This document shows, in pieces, positions 8,675 through 17,340 of a stretch of 64,000 nt of DNA. Source of the stretch: CAZUTO01 sp964623085 (GTDB lineage Bacteria; Pseudomonadota; Gammaproteobacteria; Pseudomonadales; GM7GCV1); NCBI GenBank assembly GCA_964623085.1, contig CAZUTO010000007.1:7735-71734 (forward strand), given 5' to 3'. Within the stretch, counting starts at the first letter, position 1. The number at the start of each line of letters is the position of its first letter. Under the pieces are notes generated by a model. It was not told where the DNA came from. It did not search any database and saw nothing but the letters and a program-made list of their open reading frames with translations. The translations under genes and the position numbers were made by a program.

Positions 8675-9655
8675 ATGACTCGGCTAGCTATCGATGTAAT
8701 GGGCGGCGATCTCGGTGTCGCCCCCTTAGTCCTAGGCGCTATTCAGGCGCTTAAAGAGCTCCCAGATTTAAACTTAATTCTCGTTGGCAGCAAAGATGAA
8801 ATTGTTGCGAGCATTGATGTGCATTGCTACGGGAGTAGGGTGTCCATTGTTGATGTGCCTGATGTTGTGGATATGGACGACAATCCACTTGCCGCGTTGA
8901 GAAATAAACCAGATGCATCTATGCCTGCAGCGTTAGACTTGCTCGCAGAAGGGAAGGTTGATGCCGTTGTTAGTGCAGGGAATACGGGTGCGTTGGTGGC
9001 ATTTGGTGTTCAAAAAATAGGCATGCAAGACCATTTTTCAAGACCTGCTATCTGTACGCAAATGCCCGCAGCGACGGGCACAACATGGTTGCTGGATTTG
9101 GGTGCCACACTCTCTGCTAATCAGGATCGATTTTTAGAGTTAGCTAAGCTTGGTGCTGAGCAGTGCCGTGCATATAACGGCGTCCACCGACCGAGAGTGG
9201 GCCTGCTGAATGTTGGTGTAGAAGAAGGGAAAGGAACAGAAGAGCTTGCTCTCGCGGCTACTCAAATGGTGAATGAAACCGACTATGAATATTGCGGTTA
9301 CGTTGAAGGCGGTTCTATATTCTCGGAACAAGTAGATGTGGTTGTTTGTGACGGTTTTTCGGGCAATGTCGCGATAAAAACTGCGCAGGGAATGCTTCGG
9401 TTGATTGTTGAAAAAATATCACAGTGGAGAGAATCAGGCTGGTTTTCCCGGATTTTACTCTGGGTGTTTTCTCCCGCTCTTAAACGAATCGCTCGTGAAC
9501 TTAATCCGGCTACCTATAATGGAGCGCCTTTATTGGGTCTTAAGGGCCTAGTAGTAAAGAGCCATGGTCATGCGGGTGAACAAGATTTTTCTAACGCAGT
9601 TCTATTGGCAGTGAAAATAATCGAAAGAAAAGGGAAAATGGCAGCCGACTCCTGA
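8675..9655 (+). CDS. plsX: phosphate acyltransferase PlsX
   Basis: Converts acyl-ACP to acyl-phosphate, the first committed step of phosphatidic acid synthesis in the PlsX/PlsY route; a peripheral membrane enzyme. The 326-residue protein has the family opening RLAIDVMGGDLG, the SAGNTGA motif near residue 110, and DGFSGNVAIKTAQG near 228. A short inverted repeat TTGGCAG/CTGCCAA (8643-8658) lies in the gap after rpmF; it lacks a following U tract, so I do not call it a terminator. fabD follows after 38 bp. The conserved order rpmF-plsX-fabD-fabG-acpP leaves little doubt. Confidence 0.96.
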   Translation: MTRLAIDVMGGDLGVAPLVLGAIQALKELPDLNLILVGSKDEIVASIDVHCYGSRVSIVDVPDVVDMDDNPLAALRNKPDASMPAALDLLAEGKVDAVVSAGNTGALVAFGVQKIGMQDHFSRPAICTQMPAATGTTWLLDLGATLSANQDRFLELAKLGAEQCRAYNGVHRPRVGLLNVGVEEGKGTEELALAATQMVNETDYEYCGYVEGGSIFSEQVDVVVCDGFSGNVAIKTAQGMLRLIVEKISQWRESGWFSRILLWVFSPALKRIARELNPATYNGAPLLGLKGLVVKSHGHAGEQDFSNAVLLAVKIIERKGKMAADS

Positions 9656-9693
9656 TCTGCATAGTTATATAAGATTAAAAATAAGAGGTAGAA

Positions 9694-10629
9694 ATGACAC
9701 AACAAAATCTTGGGTTTGTTTTTCCTGGCCAGGGTTCGCAGCAAATTGGCATGCTTTCAAGTATTGCGGAAGAAAATTCAGAGGTAAAAGATACTTTTAT
9801 CGAAGCTTCTGATGTGCTCGGCTACGACCTTTGGGACCTAGCTCAAAATGGTGAGCCACAGGCGATCAACCAAACCGAAGTTACTCAGCCATTATTGCTT
9901 ACAGCCAGTTTTGCTTTGTGGCGGCTATGGCAGTCTCATGATGGAGCGACGCCATCGGTAATGGCGGGGCATAGCCTCGGAGAATGGTCGGCACTCGTTT
10001 GTGCAGGTGTAGTTGAGTTTTCCGATGCGGTAGCCATGGTTAGAAATCGTGGGCGTTACATGCAATCTGCTGTGCCGGAAGGGCAAGGCGCGATGGCGGC
10101 AATTATTGGGTTGGATGACGAGCTCACCCAGCAAGCCTGTATGTCTGCGGCCAACGGCGGTGTGGTTGCTCCGGTCAATTTCAATTCTAGTGGTCAGGTG
10201 GTGATTGCCGGTGAAACCGATGCAGTAAATAGAGCAATGGAAGCCTGCAAAGATGCTGGTGCACGCAAGGCGATGTTGCTCCCGGTTAGCGCGCCCTTTC
10301 ATACCTCGTTGATGCAGCCAGCCGCTGATCAATTAGCCGGCGACCTATCCAATATCGTATTTTCAGCGCCGAGCATTCCGATTATCCATAATGTGACTGT
10401 TTCAGTGGAGTCTTCTCCTGATGCTATTCGAGACCTGATGATTCAGCAAATAACGGCGCCTGTTCCTTGGGTTGCGACTATTCAAAAGCTGAAAGAAATG
10501 GGGGTTGAGTCTCTTGTTGAATGCGGCCCTGGGAAAGTGCTCGTTGGATTGATTAAACGCATCGAACGTGAGTTTACAAATACCAATATTGATACTGTTG
10601 ATAATTTTGTCGCTGCGGTGCAGCAATAG
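9694..10629 (+). CDS. fabD: malonyl-CoA:ACP transacylase
   Basis: Transfers malonyl groups from CoA to acyl carrier protein for fatty acid elongation in the cytoplasm. The 311-residue protein has the oxyanion loop PGQGSQ (11-16), the nucleophile motif GHSLGEWS with catalytic Ser94, and the partner His203 in APFHTSLM. Length is normal for FabD (about 310). A clear Shine-Dalgarno, AAGAGGTAGAA, precedes the ATG. It sits 20 bp before fabG in the fatty acid cluster. Confidence 0.97.
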   Translation: MTQQNLGFVFPGQGSQQIGMLSSIAEENSEVKDTFIEASDVLGYDLWDLAQNGEPQAINQTEVTQPLLLTASFALWRLWQSHDGATPSVMAGHSLGEWSALVCAGVVEFSDAVAMVRNRGRYMQSAVPEGQGAMAAIIGLDDELTQQACMSAANGGVVAPVNFNSSGQVVIAGETDAVNRAMEACKDAGARKAMLLPVSAPFHTSLMQPAADQLAGDLSNIVFSAPSIPIIHNVTVSVESSPDAIRDLMIQQITAPVPWVATIQKLKEMGVESLVECGPGKVLVGLIKRIEREFTNTNIDTVDNFVAAVQQ

Positions 10630-10649
10630 TAAAACCTGAGAGGCCTAGT

Positions 10650-11393
10650 ATGTCGTTAGAAAAAAAAGTAGCGCTTGTGACTGGTGCCAGCAGAGGAATC
10701 GGCGCAACTATCGCCAATTTCCTCGGTGAGCAGGGCGCAACAGTGATTGGAACGGCTACGTCCGATTCCGGTGCGGAGTCTATTAGCGAAAGACTCTCAG
10801 GATTGGGAATAACTGGCAAGGGAGCAAAGCTCAATGTGAATGATACTGAGTCTATCGATAGCCTAATTAAGGGTATTGGGGATGAGTATGGTGCGCCAAC
10901 CATATTGGTTAATAACGCGGGTATCACTAAAGACAATCTCATGCTGCGTATGAAAGACGAAGAATGGAGTGAAGTGATAAACACTAATCTGAATGCTGTT
11001 TATCGCGTGACTAAAGCCTGTCTTCGTGGCATGACCAAGGCAAGATGGGGGCGCATTATTAATATCAGCTCTGTCGTGGGATCCATGGGGAATGCAGGTC
11101 AGTGTAACTATGCAGCAACCAAAGCTGGCGTCGCCGGGTTTTCTCGTTCGCTAGGAAAGGAGGTGGGAGCGCGTGGTGTGACGGTAAATACAGTGGCGCC
11201 AGGATTTATAGATACGGATATGACCAAGGTTTTGGAGGATTCGCAGCGAGATAGCATGCTTTCTATCGTGCCAATGCAGCGTCTTGGTAAGCCGGAAGAA
11301 GTGGCTGCAGTGGTCCGTTTTTTGGCATCAGAAGACGCTGCATACATAACCGGTGAGACGATTCATGTGAACGGTGGTATGTACATGGCCTAG
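10650..11393 (+). CDS. fabG: 3-oxoacyl-ACP reductase
   Basis: NADPH-dependent reduction of 3-oxoacyl-ACP, the first reductive step of each elongation cycle. The 247-residue short-chain dehydrogenase has the cofactor motif TGASRGIG (11-18), NNAG at 88-91, and the catalytic triad Ser141, Tyr154 and Lys158 in NISSVVG...YAATK. The C-terminus ends in the usual GGMYM. It lies between fabD and acpP, which identifies it as the true FabG among the many SDR proteins. A possible acpP promoter follows in the 151-bp gap. Confidence 0.97.
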   Translation: MSLEKKVALVTGASRGIGATIANFLGEQGATVIGTATSDSGAESISERLSGLGITGKGAKLNVNDTESIDSLIKGIGDEYGAPTILVNNAGITKDNLMLRMKDEEWSEVINTNLNAVYRVTKACLRGMTKARWGRIINISSVVGSMGNAGQCNYAATKAGVAGFSRSLGKEVGARGVTVNTVAPGFIDTDMTKVLEDSQRDSMLSIVPMQRLGKPEEVAAVVRFLASEDAAYITGETIHVNGGMYMA

Positions 11394-11432
11394 CGGTCAG
11401 ATTTAGGCCAAAAAAAGGGATATGACAGCCTT

Positions 11433-11460
11433 TTGCAAAAAAGATTGAAGTATGTAAAAT
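11433..11460 (+). promoter_or_regulatory. candidate acpP promoter
   Basis: TTGCAA (11433-11438), a 16-bp spacer and TAAAAT (11455-11460) lie in the fabG-acpP gap, about 85 bp before the acpP ATG. acpP is usually expressed far above its neighbours and often has its own promoter. The hexamer matches are good but not perfect. Confidence 0.5.
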
Positions 11461-11544
11461 GGCGCGTCCTTGACCTTGACAGAGTTTCCGAGCTGCTGGC
11501 CGGTTGGGTCACAGTTTTAGTTAAACAATTGGGGAGATGACTAC

Positions 11545-11781
11545 ATGAGTAGTATCGAAGAACGCGTAAAGAAAATCGTTGCCGAACAATTGGGCGTGAA
11601 TGAATCAGAAGTAAATGCTTCAGCGTCTTTTGTCGACGATTTGGGCGCCGATTCACTGGACACTGTTGAGTTGGTTATGGCTTTGGAAGAGGAATTTGAG
11701 ACTGAAATTCCAGATGAAGCAGCCGAAAAGATAACAACGGTTCAGCTGGCGATAGATTACGTTAATAATAATCTAGCCTAG
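11545..11781 (+). CDS. acpP: acyl carrier protein
   Basis: Carries growing acyl chains on a 4'-phosphopantetheine arm for fatty acid, lipid A and phospholipid synthesis. The 78-residue acidic protein has the attachment motif GADSLDT with Ser37 as the modified residue, and the recognition helix [14 protein letters not shown] strong Shine-Dalgarno, GGGGAGATGA, precedes the ATG. A Rho-independent terminator follows at 11807-11836. In most Gammaproteobacteria fabF comes next; here pabC does. Confidence 0.98.
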   Translation: MSSIEERVKKIVAEQLGVNESEVNASASFVDDLGADSLDTVELVMALEEEFETEIPDEAAEKITTVQLAIDYVNNNLA

Positions 11782-11806
11782 ACAGACTCAGTTTGTTTTA
11801 AGAAAG

Positions 11807-11836
11807 CCGGTTGGTATATTGCCAACCGGTTTTTTT
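11807..11836 (+). terminator. Rho-independent terminator after acpP
   Basis: An 8-bp perfect stem CCGGTTGG/CCAACCGG with a 7-nt loop is followed at once by seven T. It closes the yceD-acpP unit 26 bp after the acpP stop and would largely separate acpP from pabC. Confidence 0.92.
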
Positions 11837-11880
11837 ATGTCTGAGATTAGGTCTAAACCAAGACAATTCAATTGGCTGCT

Positions 11881-12720
11881 ATGAAAGTGAATTGGTGGGT
11901 AGATGGTGCAGAAACGGATGCGCTGCCGCTAGATAATCGTGGCCTTGGTTATGGAGATGGCCTTTTCGAAACCATGCGTGCCCTAGATGGCCAAATCCCT
12001 TTGCTCGATTTGCACCTGAGTCGCTTATCTCGAGGCGCTGCTGCTCTTGGCCTCAATGTTGATCTTGTTGTGATCAAGCAGAGAATCAATCAATCTCTCA
12101 ATTGGGTATTGGAAACCGGTTGGACTCAGGCAGTCATTAAAATTGTCGTCATTCGCAGTGGTTTTAGCGATGGATATGGATACCCAGAACATTCCACATC
12201 ACATGATTTGATAAGAGCCACGGAGCTGTTATTGCCTGAAAATACCAGTGTCCTTTATTCTAGAATATGCAAACATGTGCTGTCTCATCAGCCTGTACTC
12301 GCAGGGTTAAAGCATCTAAATAGACTTGATCAAGTAATCGCGAGTAGCGAGTTAGAAGAAGAACAAGAAGGACTGATGCTGGACTCCGAAGGTTATATAC
12401 GAGACGGTATTTCTAGTAACATTTTTTTTGTGAAGGGTGATGAGGTTTCAACTCCAGATCTAGCTGGCAGTGGTGTTAGAGGCGTCATGAGGGACTATTT
12501 GATTAGCCAGATAGGACTAATAGAACGTTTCCGGTTTCGTGAACGATCTATCCATTTTTCCGAGATTAAAGACGTGGATGAGGTGATTTTTACCAATGCT
12601 ATTCGAGGGGTTCGTAACGCAATGTCCATTAAGGATGAATGGGCATCTGAACAAACGGAAGTGGGCGATCAGATGCGTGCTCTTCTTTTTAACCTATCAA
12701 AGAGTTTTATAAGCTACTGA
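11881..12720 (+). CDS. pabC: aminodeoxychorismate lyase
   Basis: PLP enzyme that converts 4-amino-4-deoxychorismate to p-aminobenzoate and pyruvate in folate synthesis. I start it at the ATG at 11881 (279 residues, MKVNWWVDG); a TTG three codons earlier is possible. Fold-type IV aminotransferase features are visible: NRGLGYGDGLFETMR near residue 20-33, the PLP Lys144 in GLKHLNRLDQ, and the phosphate-binding region DGISSNIFF. The stop overlaps the mltG ATG by one base. The pabC-mltG-tmk-holB order is the standard one, which separates it from branched-chain aminotransferases. Confidence 0.92.
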   Translation: MKVNWWVDGAETDALPLDNRGLGYGDGLFETMRALDGQIPLLDLHLSRLSRGAAALGLNVDLVVIKQRINQSLNWVLETGWTQAVIKIVVIRSGFSDGYGYPEHSTSHDLIRATELLLPENTSVLYSRICKHVLSHQPVLAGLKHLNRLDQVIASSELEEEQEGLMLDSEGYIRDGISSNIFFVKGDEVSTPDLAGSGVRGVMRDYLISQIGLIERFRFRERSIHFSEIKDVDEVIFTNAIRGVRNAMSIKDEWASEQTEVGDQMRALLFNLSKSFISY

Positions 12721-13799
12721 TGCGCTTTTCCATTGCCTATATGAGTAAACTGATTGGTGGGGCATCGCTGATTGCGCTTTTGATTTTGGTGCCTTTGTGC
12801 TGGTTCTTCTATCAAGCCTATTTAGAGAAGCCACTCGATATTACTGACGAAGGTTTAATATTTAATGTGCCTGAGAATAGCAATCTCTATGCTGTTTCCA
12901 GCGAATTGGCGCTTTCTGGTTATCTAAAATATCCCCGTATTCTAGTTTTGCATGCGCGCTGGAATGAACAGACAGATATTAAGGCTGGTGAATATCACTT
13001 TGAGGCAGGTATGACACCTGTTGCTATATTAGAGCAACTAAATCGCGGATCAGTTATCCAGCACCCCGTGACGATTATTGAGGGCTGGCGGCTATCTGAG
13101 ATTCTTGATGCGCTGCAAGCCAATCCGCAGGTTGACTCGCATTTGACAGGTAAATCGAATCAAGAGATTGCGCAGTTGTTGGAATTGGACGTTTCTTCCC
13201 TAGAAGGTTGGTTCTACCCTGATACCTATATTTTTCCTCGCGGAACAACTGATATCGAAATACTAAAGCAGGCATACAGCCGCATGAATGAAGTTTTGGA
13301 CGAGGAGTGGTCAGACAAAGACAAAGACTTACCGTTCGATACGCCCTATGAGGCACTTATTTTGGCTTCGTTAATCGAAAAAGAAACCGGTGTAGCGCAC
13401 GAGCGATCTGAAATTGCCGGCGTGTTTGTGCGACGTTTACAAAAGGGAATGCGACTACAGACAGATCCAACGGTGATTTATGGTTTGGGTTCAGAGTTTG
13501 ATGGTAATTTAACACGCGCGCATCTTTTAGAAGAAACACCCTATAACACCTACCGGATTAATGGGTTGCCACCCACGCCTATTGCGGCTCCAGGCCGCGA
13601 TGCGATTCGAGCTGCGGTGAACCCTGCTGAGGGAAATGCGCTTTATTTTGTGGGGCGTGGCGATGGAGCGCACCAATTTTCAGCTACACTAGAAGAGCAC
13701 AATGCGGCGGTACGCAAATATCAGATAGAGCAGCGCGCACCCGATTATCGATCTTCCGTTAATCCCGCTTCGTCGGGCGCTCCTGAGACTGCTCAATAG
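12720..13799 (+). CDS. mltG: endolytic murein transglycosylase MltG
   Basis: Inner-membrane enzyme that cleaves nascent peptidoglycan strands and so sets glycan length. The 359-residue protein has a short cytoplasmic N-terminus, one membrane anchor (about 11-33), a LysM-like region and the YceG catalytic domain. Glu220 in SLIEKETG is the expected catalytic residue; GWFYPDTY and GLPPTPI are family signatures. The C-terminal 25 residues are Ser/Pro/Ala-rich. Its ATG overlaps the pabC stop by one base, indicating coupled translation, and tmk follows after 18 bp. Confidence 0.95.
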   Translation: MRFSIAYMSKLIGGASLIALLILVPLCWFFYQAYLEKPLDITDEGLIFNVPENSNLYAVSSELALSGYLKYPRILVLHARWNEQTDIKAGEYHFEAGMTPVAILEQLNRGSVIQHPVTIIEGWRLSEILDALQANPQVDSHLTGKSNQEIAQLLELDVSSLEGWFYPDTYIFPRGTTDIEILKQAYSRMNEVLDEEWSDKDKDLPFDTPYEALILASLIEKETGVAHERSEIAGVFVRRLQKGMRLQTDPTVIYGLGSEFDGNLTRAHLLEETPYNTYRINGLPPTPIAAPGRDAIRAAVNPAEGNALYFVGRGDGAHQFSATLEEHNAAVRKYQIEQRAPDYRSSVNPASSGAPETAQ

Positions 13800-13817
13800 T
13801 CATATTCAGAGATTCAT

Positions 13818-14459
13818 ATGGTGAGCATGCGACGAGGGAAATTTATTACAGTTGAAGGGTTGGAGGGTGCCGGAAAATCTACCAATCTGAAGGTGGTAGA
13901 AGAATACCTTGCGGAAAACCATATTAGTTTAGTGTCTACCCGTGAACCGGGCGGGACTTTATATGGCGAAAAGATGCGCGAACTTTTATTGGCGCATTTT
14001 GACGAACAGTTGGAAGCGAATGCAGAGCTGCTTCTGATCTTTGCTGCTCGCGCACAGCACCTTGCGCAAAAAATAATTCCAGCACTCGAGCGTGGCGATT
14101 GGGTGCTGAGCGATCGCTTTACCGATGCCACCTATGCATACCAAGGTGCAGGTAGAGATCTAGGTGTGGATAAAGTAGCGCTGCTTGAGGACTTTGTTCA
14201 GGGAGAATTACGACCTGACCTTACGCTAATTTTGGATTTGCCGATTGAAGTTGGTATGCAGCGGGTTGATGCGCGAGGTGAACGAGATCGATTTGAGTCC
14301 GAACAAAGGCAATTTTTCGAGAAAGTCCGAGCAGCATATCTCAGTCGTGCGAAGGCATCGCCGGAACGTTATACATTGATAGATACTAGTCAGACACGCG
14401 AAGCGGTTAAGCAAGATATTCGCGCGCAGCTTTCGGGTTTATTGGATGCGCATGGCTAG
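13818..14459 (+). CDS. tmk: thymidylate kinase
   Basis: Phosphorylates dTMP to dTDP for DNA synthesis. The 213-residue protein has the P-loop VEGLEGAGKST (12-21), the DRX motif in SDRFTDATYAYQGAGR, which also shows the TYAYQG of bacterial enzymes, and a lid region DARGERDRFE. Two starts are possible, 13818 and 13827, and both give the same core. Its last 14 bp overlap holB, so the two are probably coupled. Confidence 0.96.
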   Translation: MVSMRRGKFITVEGLEGAGKSTNLKVVEEYLAENHISLVSTREPGGTLYGEKMRELLLAHFDEQLEANAELLLIFAARAQHLAQKIIPALERGDWVLSDRFTDATYAYQGAGRDLGVDKVALLEDFVQGELRPDLTLILDLPIEVGMQRVDARGERDRFESEQRQFFEKVRAAYLSRAKASPERYTLIDTSQTREAVKQDIRAQLSGLLDAHG

Positions 14460-15384
14460 CCCTAGTATAGCTAATATGCCTTGGTTGCAGCCTGCCTATG
14501 ATCATCTTGTTGGCGAGGTTCGCGCGAATAGGCAGGCGCATGCTCTGCTTGTTCAGGGAGACGGTGGTATTGGCATTCAGGCGCTGGCAGATACGTTTTT
14601 GCACTATCGGCTCTGTGATCAACCACTCGAAAATGCCTGTGGGCAGTGTAAATCCTGTCATTTGTTGGGTGCGCAGACACATCCGGATATTCAGATGGTC
14701 ACGCCTTCCGGCGCCAGCGATATGATTAAAGTAGAGCAGGTGCGGGCGGTGGTTAACTTTTTGTCTCAGACACCACAGATAGCGAAATGGAAGCTTGTCT
14801 GCGTTACTGCCGCACACCGTATGAATATTAATGCCGCCAATGCACTGCTGAAAATTCTCGAAGAGCCGCCCGGGAATAGTCTAATAGTATTGGTCTCTGA
14901 TCGGCCTCAGTTGCTTATTCCGACAGTTCGTAGCCGATGTCGTAATTTGGACGTGGGGAGACCTAGTGAAGCTGAAACAAAGGCGTTTTGCTTGGCAAAC
15001 GGAGTTTCTGAAGAACAGCTTACCGAGTTAATCCCGATTTTAGGTTTGCGGCCGGTCAAAATAGCGAGCTGGGTTCAGGATGAACAATATCAGCAATGGA
15101 AGCTACTTCTAGATGGTTTGGATAAATTCAAAAAAAACGACCTGACAGCGAGTGAGTTGACTGAACTATTGAAAGACTTAAGCCTGATGGATATTCTCGA
15201 ATGGTTGATGCAACTTACGGCGTCTCGAGCAAAGTTAGCTGTAGTGGCCAATATTCACTCACATTGGGCCACTTTTTACGAATGGCTTGCTGGCAGACGG
15301 CTCAATGTTGAGCATGGCAGTAACCCTAATCGGCAACTTCTTCTCGACGAATGTTTTTTTCGCTGGAAGGCGATAGTTCTCTAA
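14446..15384 (+). CDS. holB: DNA polymerase III delta' subunit
   Basis: Part of the clamp-loader complex with HolA and DnaX, which places the beta clamp on DNA. The 312-residue protein has the delta' opening PWLQPAYDHL, a zinc module with cysteines in NACGQCKSCHLL, ANALLKILEEPP and the SRC motif VRSRCRN, which supplies the arginine finger. As usual for delta', the P-loop (QGDGGIG) lacks the canonical Lys, so it is not expected to hydrolyse ATP. The start at 14446 lies inside tmk; an ATG at 14452 is an alternative. The partner dnaX is about 7 kb downstream. Confidence 0.94.
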   Translation: MRMASPSIANMPWLQPAYDHLVGEVRANRQAHALLVQGDGGIGIQALADTFLHYRLCDQPLENACGQCKSCHLLGAQTHPDIQMVTPSGASDMIKVEQVRAVVNFLSQTPQIAKWKLVCVTAAHRMNINAANALLKILEEPPGNSLIVLVSDRPQLLIPTVRSRCRNLDVGRPSEAETKAFCLANGVSEEQLTELIPILGLRPVKIASWVQDEQYQQWKLLLDGLDKFKKNDLTASELTELLKDLSLMDILEWLMQLTASRAKLAVVANIHSHWATFYEWLAGRRLNVEHGSNPNRQLLLDECFFRWKAIVL

Positions 15385-15466
15385 ACAAACAGTTACGAGG
15401 GGATTTAGCTTGCAGCAAGGCTGCGCTCATCGCTAAAATCTACACAAAGCAAACTAGGAATACAGT

Positions 15467-15814
15467 ATGGGGGCAGGATACGGGGGTAAAGGTGGCATTC
15501 TCACAGTCGAATTGCGTGATCAGGCGAGTTTATTTAAAGCGTATATGCCGTTTGTCAAAGGTGGCGGTATATTTGTACCTACTGCCCGAGCTCACAAGAT
15601 GGGCGAAGAAGTATTCGTTTTATTGCAATTGCTTGAGCAGCGCGAGCCAATCCCCGTTGCGGCAAAAGTGATATGGGTGTCTCCTGCGGGATCAAGTACC
15701 TATACTCAGGGTATTGGCATACAGCTAGGCGATGATAATCGCGAATTGATGAACCGTATCGAAACGCAGCTTACAGAGGTCTTAAATTCTCCTAAGCCTA
15801 CCTCCACAATGTAG
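15467..15814 (+). CDS. pilZ: type IV pilus PilZ-domain protein
   Basis: Small cytoplasmic protein required for type IV pilus assembly in Pseudomonas and Xanthomonas. The 115-residue protein resembles P. aeruginosa PilZ along its length: GILTVELRDQASLFKAYMPF, GGGIFVPT, and KVIWVSPAGSSTYTQGIGIQ. It lacks the RxxxR/DxSxxG c-di-GMP-binding signature at the usual place, as true PilZ does, so it probably acts through protein partners (PilB and FimX in other species). It lies between holB and tatD, the conserved location. No other pilus gene is in this window. Confidence 0.9.
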   Translation: MGAGYGGKGGILTVELRDQASLFKAYMPFVKGGGIFVPTARAHKMGEEVFVLLQLLEQREPIPVAAKVIWVSPAGSSTYTQGIGIQLGDDNRELMNRIETQLTEVLNSPKPTSTM

Positions 15815-15876
15815 TAGAATATTGATCGTTTGCTGTAGCTACTAACTATAGGGCGCCCAAATGTTTCGGCTGATCA

Positions 15877-16698
15877 ATGCTTATTGACTCTCACTGTCAT
15901 TTAGACCGCTTAGATCTTAGTTGTTACAACCATTCCTTGGATGGGGCCCTGCAAGCTGCGCGCGATTCTGGGGTTAGCGGTTTTCTCTGTATTGGTATTG
16001 GCTTCGATAACGCCGATCAATTAATAGATATTGAACGCAGTCATTCTGATGTTTGGTTGTCCATGGGTGTTCATCCTCTAGAGGACAATCTAGAGACAAC
16101 TCCTGCTGAATTGAAAAAATGGTGCTCTCTACCGGTTGTTCATGCCGTTGGTGAAACAGGCCTTGACTACCACTACAAGCCTGAGACGCGCGCAACTCAA
16201 ATGGCGTCTTTTCGAACGCACCTGCAGGTCGCTGCAGACATTGAAAAACCTATTATTGTCCATACTAGAAACGCCCAGAAAGATACACTACAGCTTATTC
16301 GTGATCATGGTGGCTCTGCTGCTGGGGTACTGCATTGTTTTACGGAAAGTTGGGAAATGGCTGAACAGGCAATGGATATGGGTTATTACATCTCGATATC
16401 CGGTATTGTGACATTTCACAACGCGGACGCGCTGAGAGAGGTTGTACGAAAAACGCCTTTGAATCGTTTGCTAATTGAGACAGACTCGCCTTATTTGGCG
16501 CCTGTTCCCAAGCGCGGCAAGCCCAATGATCCGTCGTTACTGCTGCACGTGGCAGAAACGGTGGCCGAGCTTAAAGGTATCGATGTGGAAGCGCTGGGGC
16601 AGGCAACGACAGAGAACTTTCATAGGTTGTTTCCCAGTATTCGAACTGGAAGTCAGAAAAATATCGGCTTAGAAAACGAGGCGACAAGAACATGCTAG
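15877..16698 (+). CDS. tatD: TatD-family metal-dependent hydrolase
   Basis: Probable Mg2+-dependent 3'-5' exonuclease or DNase with a TIM-barrel fold. The 273-residue protein has the metal motifs DSHCHLD (3-9), GETGLDYHY, HTRNA, LHCFTES and IETDSPYLAP in order, all intact. The ending is typical for the family except for a 15-residue Lys/Asn/Glu-rich tail. It overlaps the dUTPase start by 7 bp and so may share its transcript. The adjacency pilZ-tatD is conserved in pseudomonads. Confidence 0.93.
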   Translation: MLIDSHCHLDRLDLSCYNHSLDGALQAARDSGVSGFLCIGIGFDNADQLIDIERSHSDVWLSMGVHPLEDNLETTPAELKKWCSLPVVHAVGETGLDYHYKPETRATQMASFRTHLQVAADIEKPIIVHTRNAQKDTLQLIRDHGGSAAGVLHCFTESWEMAEQAMDMGYYISISGIVTFHNADALREVVRKTPLNRLLIETDSPYLAPVPKRGKPNDPSLLLHVAETVAELKGIDVEALGQATTENFHRLFPSIRTGSQKNIGLENEATRTC

Positions 16699-17339
16699 AT
16701 CAATGCCGTTCATCGAATGCGCAGCTTCAAGCACAGCGTAACCAGCTCAACGTTATGCTCGAACTGCAAGACAAGATGAATGCACGTGTCCATCCGGATT
16801 GGCAATCGCAAAACTTCCCTTGGTATCGAGCAATCTGGACAGAATGTGCCGAGACAATGGATCATTACGGTTGGAAGTGGTGGAAAAAGCAGACACCCGA
16901 TCGCGATCAGGTCTGCATGGAGCTAGTGGATATATGGCACTTTGGTTTGAGTATTTTATTGTTGGAAGGTGTCTCTCCAAGTGAATTGATAGATCAGCTT
17001 GAAGAACCTCAGGTTGGCAATGAGGATTTTCGCGATCTGCTTGAGGACTTCACACAGGCCACGTTATCAACAAAGAGTTTTGATCTACTGCGATTTCGTC
17101 GTTTGATGGCGTCAGTTGAAATGAATACGGACGATCTCTATGTGCAGTATGTAGGTAAAAATGTACTTAATTTCTTCCGCCAAGATCATGGCTACCAAGA
17201 TGGCAGTTACCAAAAAATTTGGAATGGCAAAGAAGATAATGAACACCTCGTTGAGGTTTTGGCCGAACTAAATCCGTCGCTCGATAACTTCGCAGATTTA
17301 CTCTACGCAGAGCTTGAATCTCGCTACCCAGGTACTTGA
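16692..17339 (+). CDS. dimeric all-alpha dUTPase
   Basis: Predicted to hydrolyse dUTP to dUMP, keeping uracil out of DNA and feeding dTMP synthesis. The 215-residue, helix-rich protein has the signatures of the dimeric dUTPase/dCTPase group (all-alpha NTP pyrophosphatases): WTECAETMDHYGWKWWK and the second acidic cluster CMELVDIWHFGLS, then YVGKNVLNFFRQDHGY. These supply the Glu/Asp residues that hold Mg2+. It is unrelated to the trimeric beta-fold Dut of E. coli. It overlaps tatD by 7 bp, and ftsB begins one base after its stop. No trimeric dut gene is in the window. Confidence 0.83.
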   Translation: MLDQCRSSNAQLQAQRNQLNVMLELQDKMNARVHPDWQSQNFPWYRAIWTECAETMDHYGWKWWKKQTPDRDQVCMELVDIWHFGLSILLLEGVSPSELIDQLEEPQVGNEDFRDLLEDFTQATLSTKSFDLLRFRRLMASVEMNTDDLYVQYVGKNVLNFFRQDHGYQDGSYQKIWNGKEDNEHLVEVLAELNPSLDNFADLLYAELESRYPGT

Positions 17340-17340
17340 T

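Noticed and set aside
9925..10332. 135-codon antisense frame within fabD
   Set aside because: Shadow of the fabD coding sequence; no start signal and His/Arg-rich translation.
10574..10984. 136-codon open frame antisense to fabD/fabG
   Set aside because: It lies opposite well-supported genes and reads as the reverse of their codon pattern, with Ser/Pro/Val-rich low-quality protein.
15351..15671. 106-codon frame overlapping the end of holB and pilZ
   Set aside because: pilZ in the other frame matches a known family along its whole length and occupies the same DNA.
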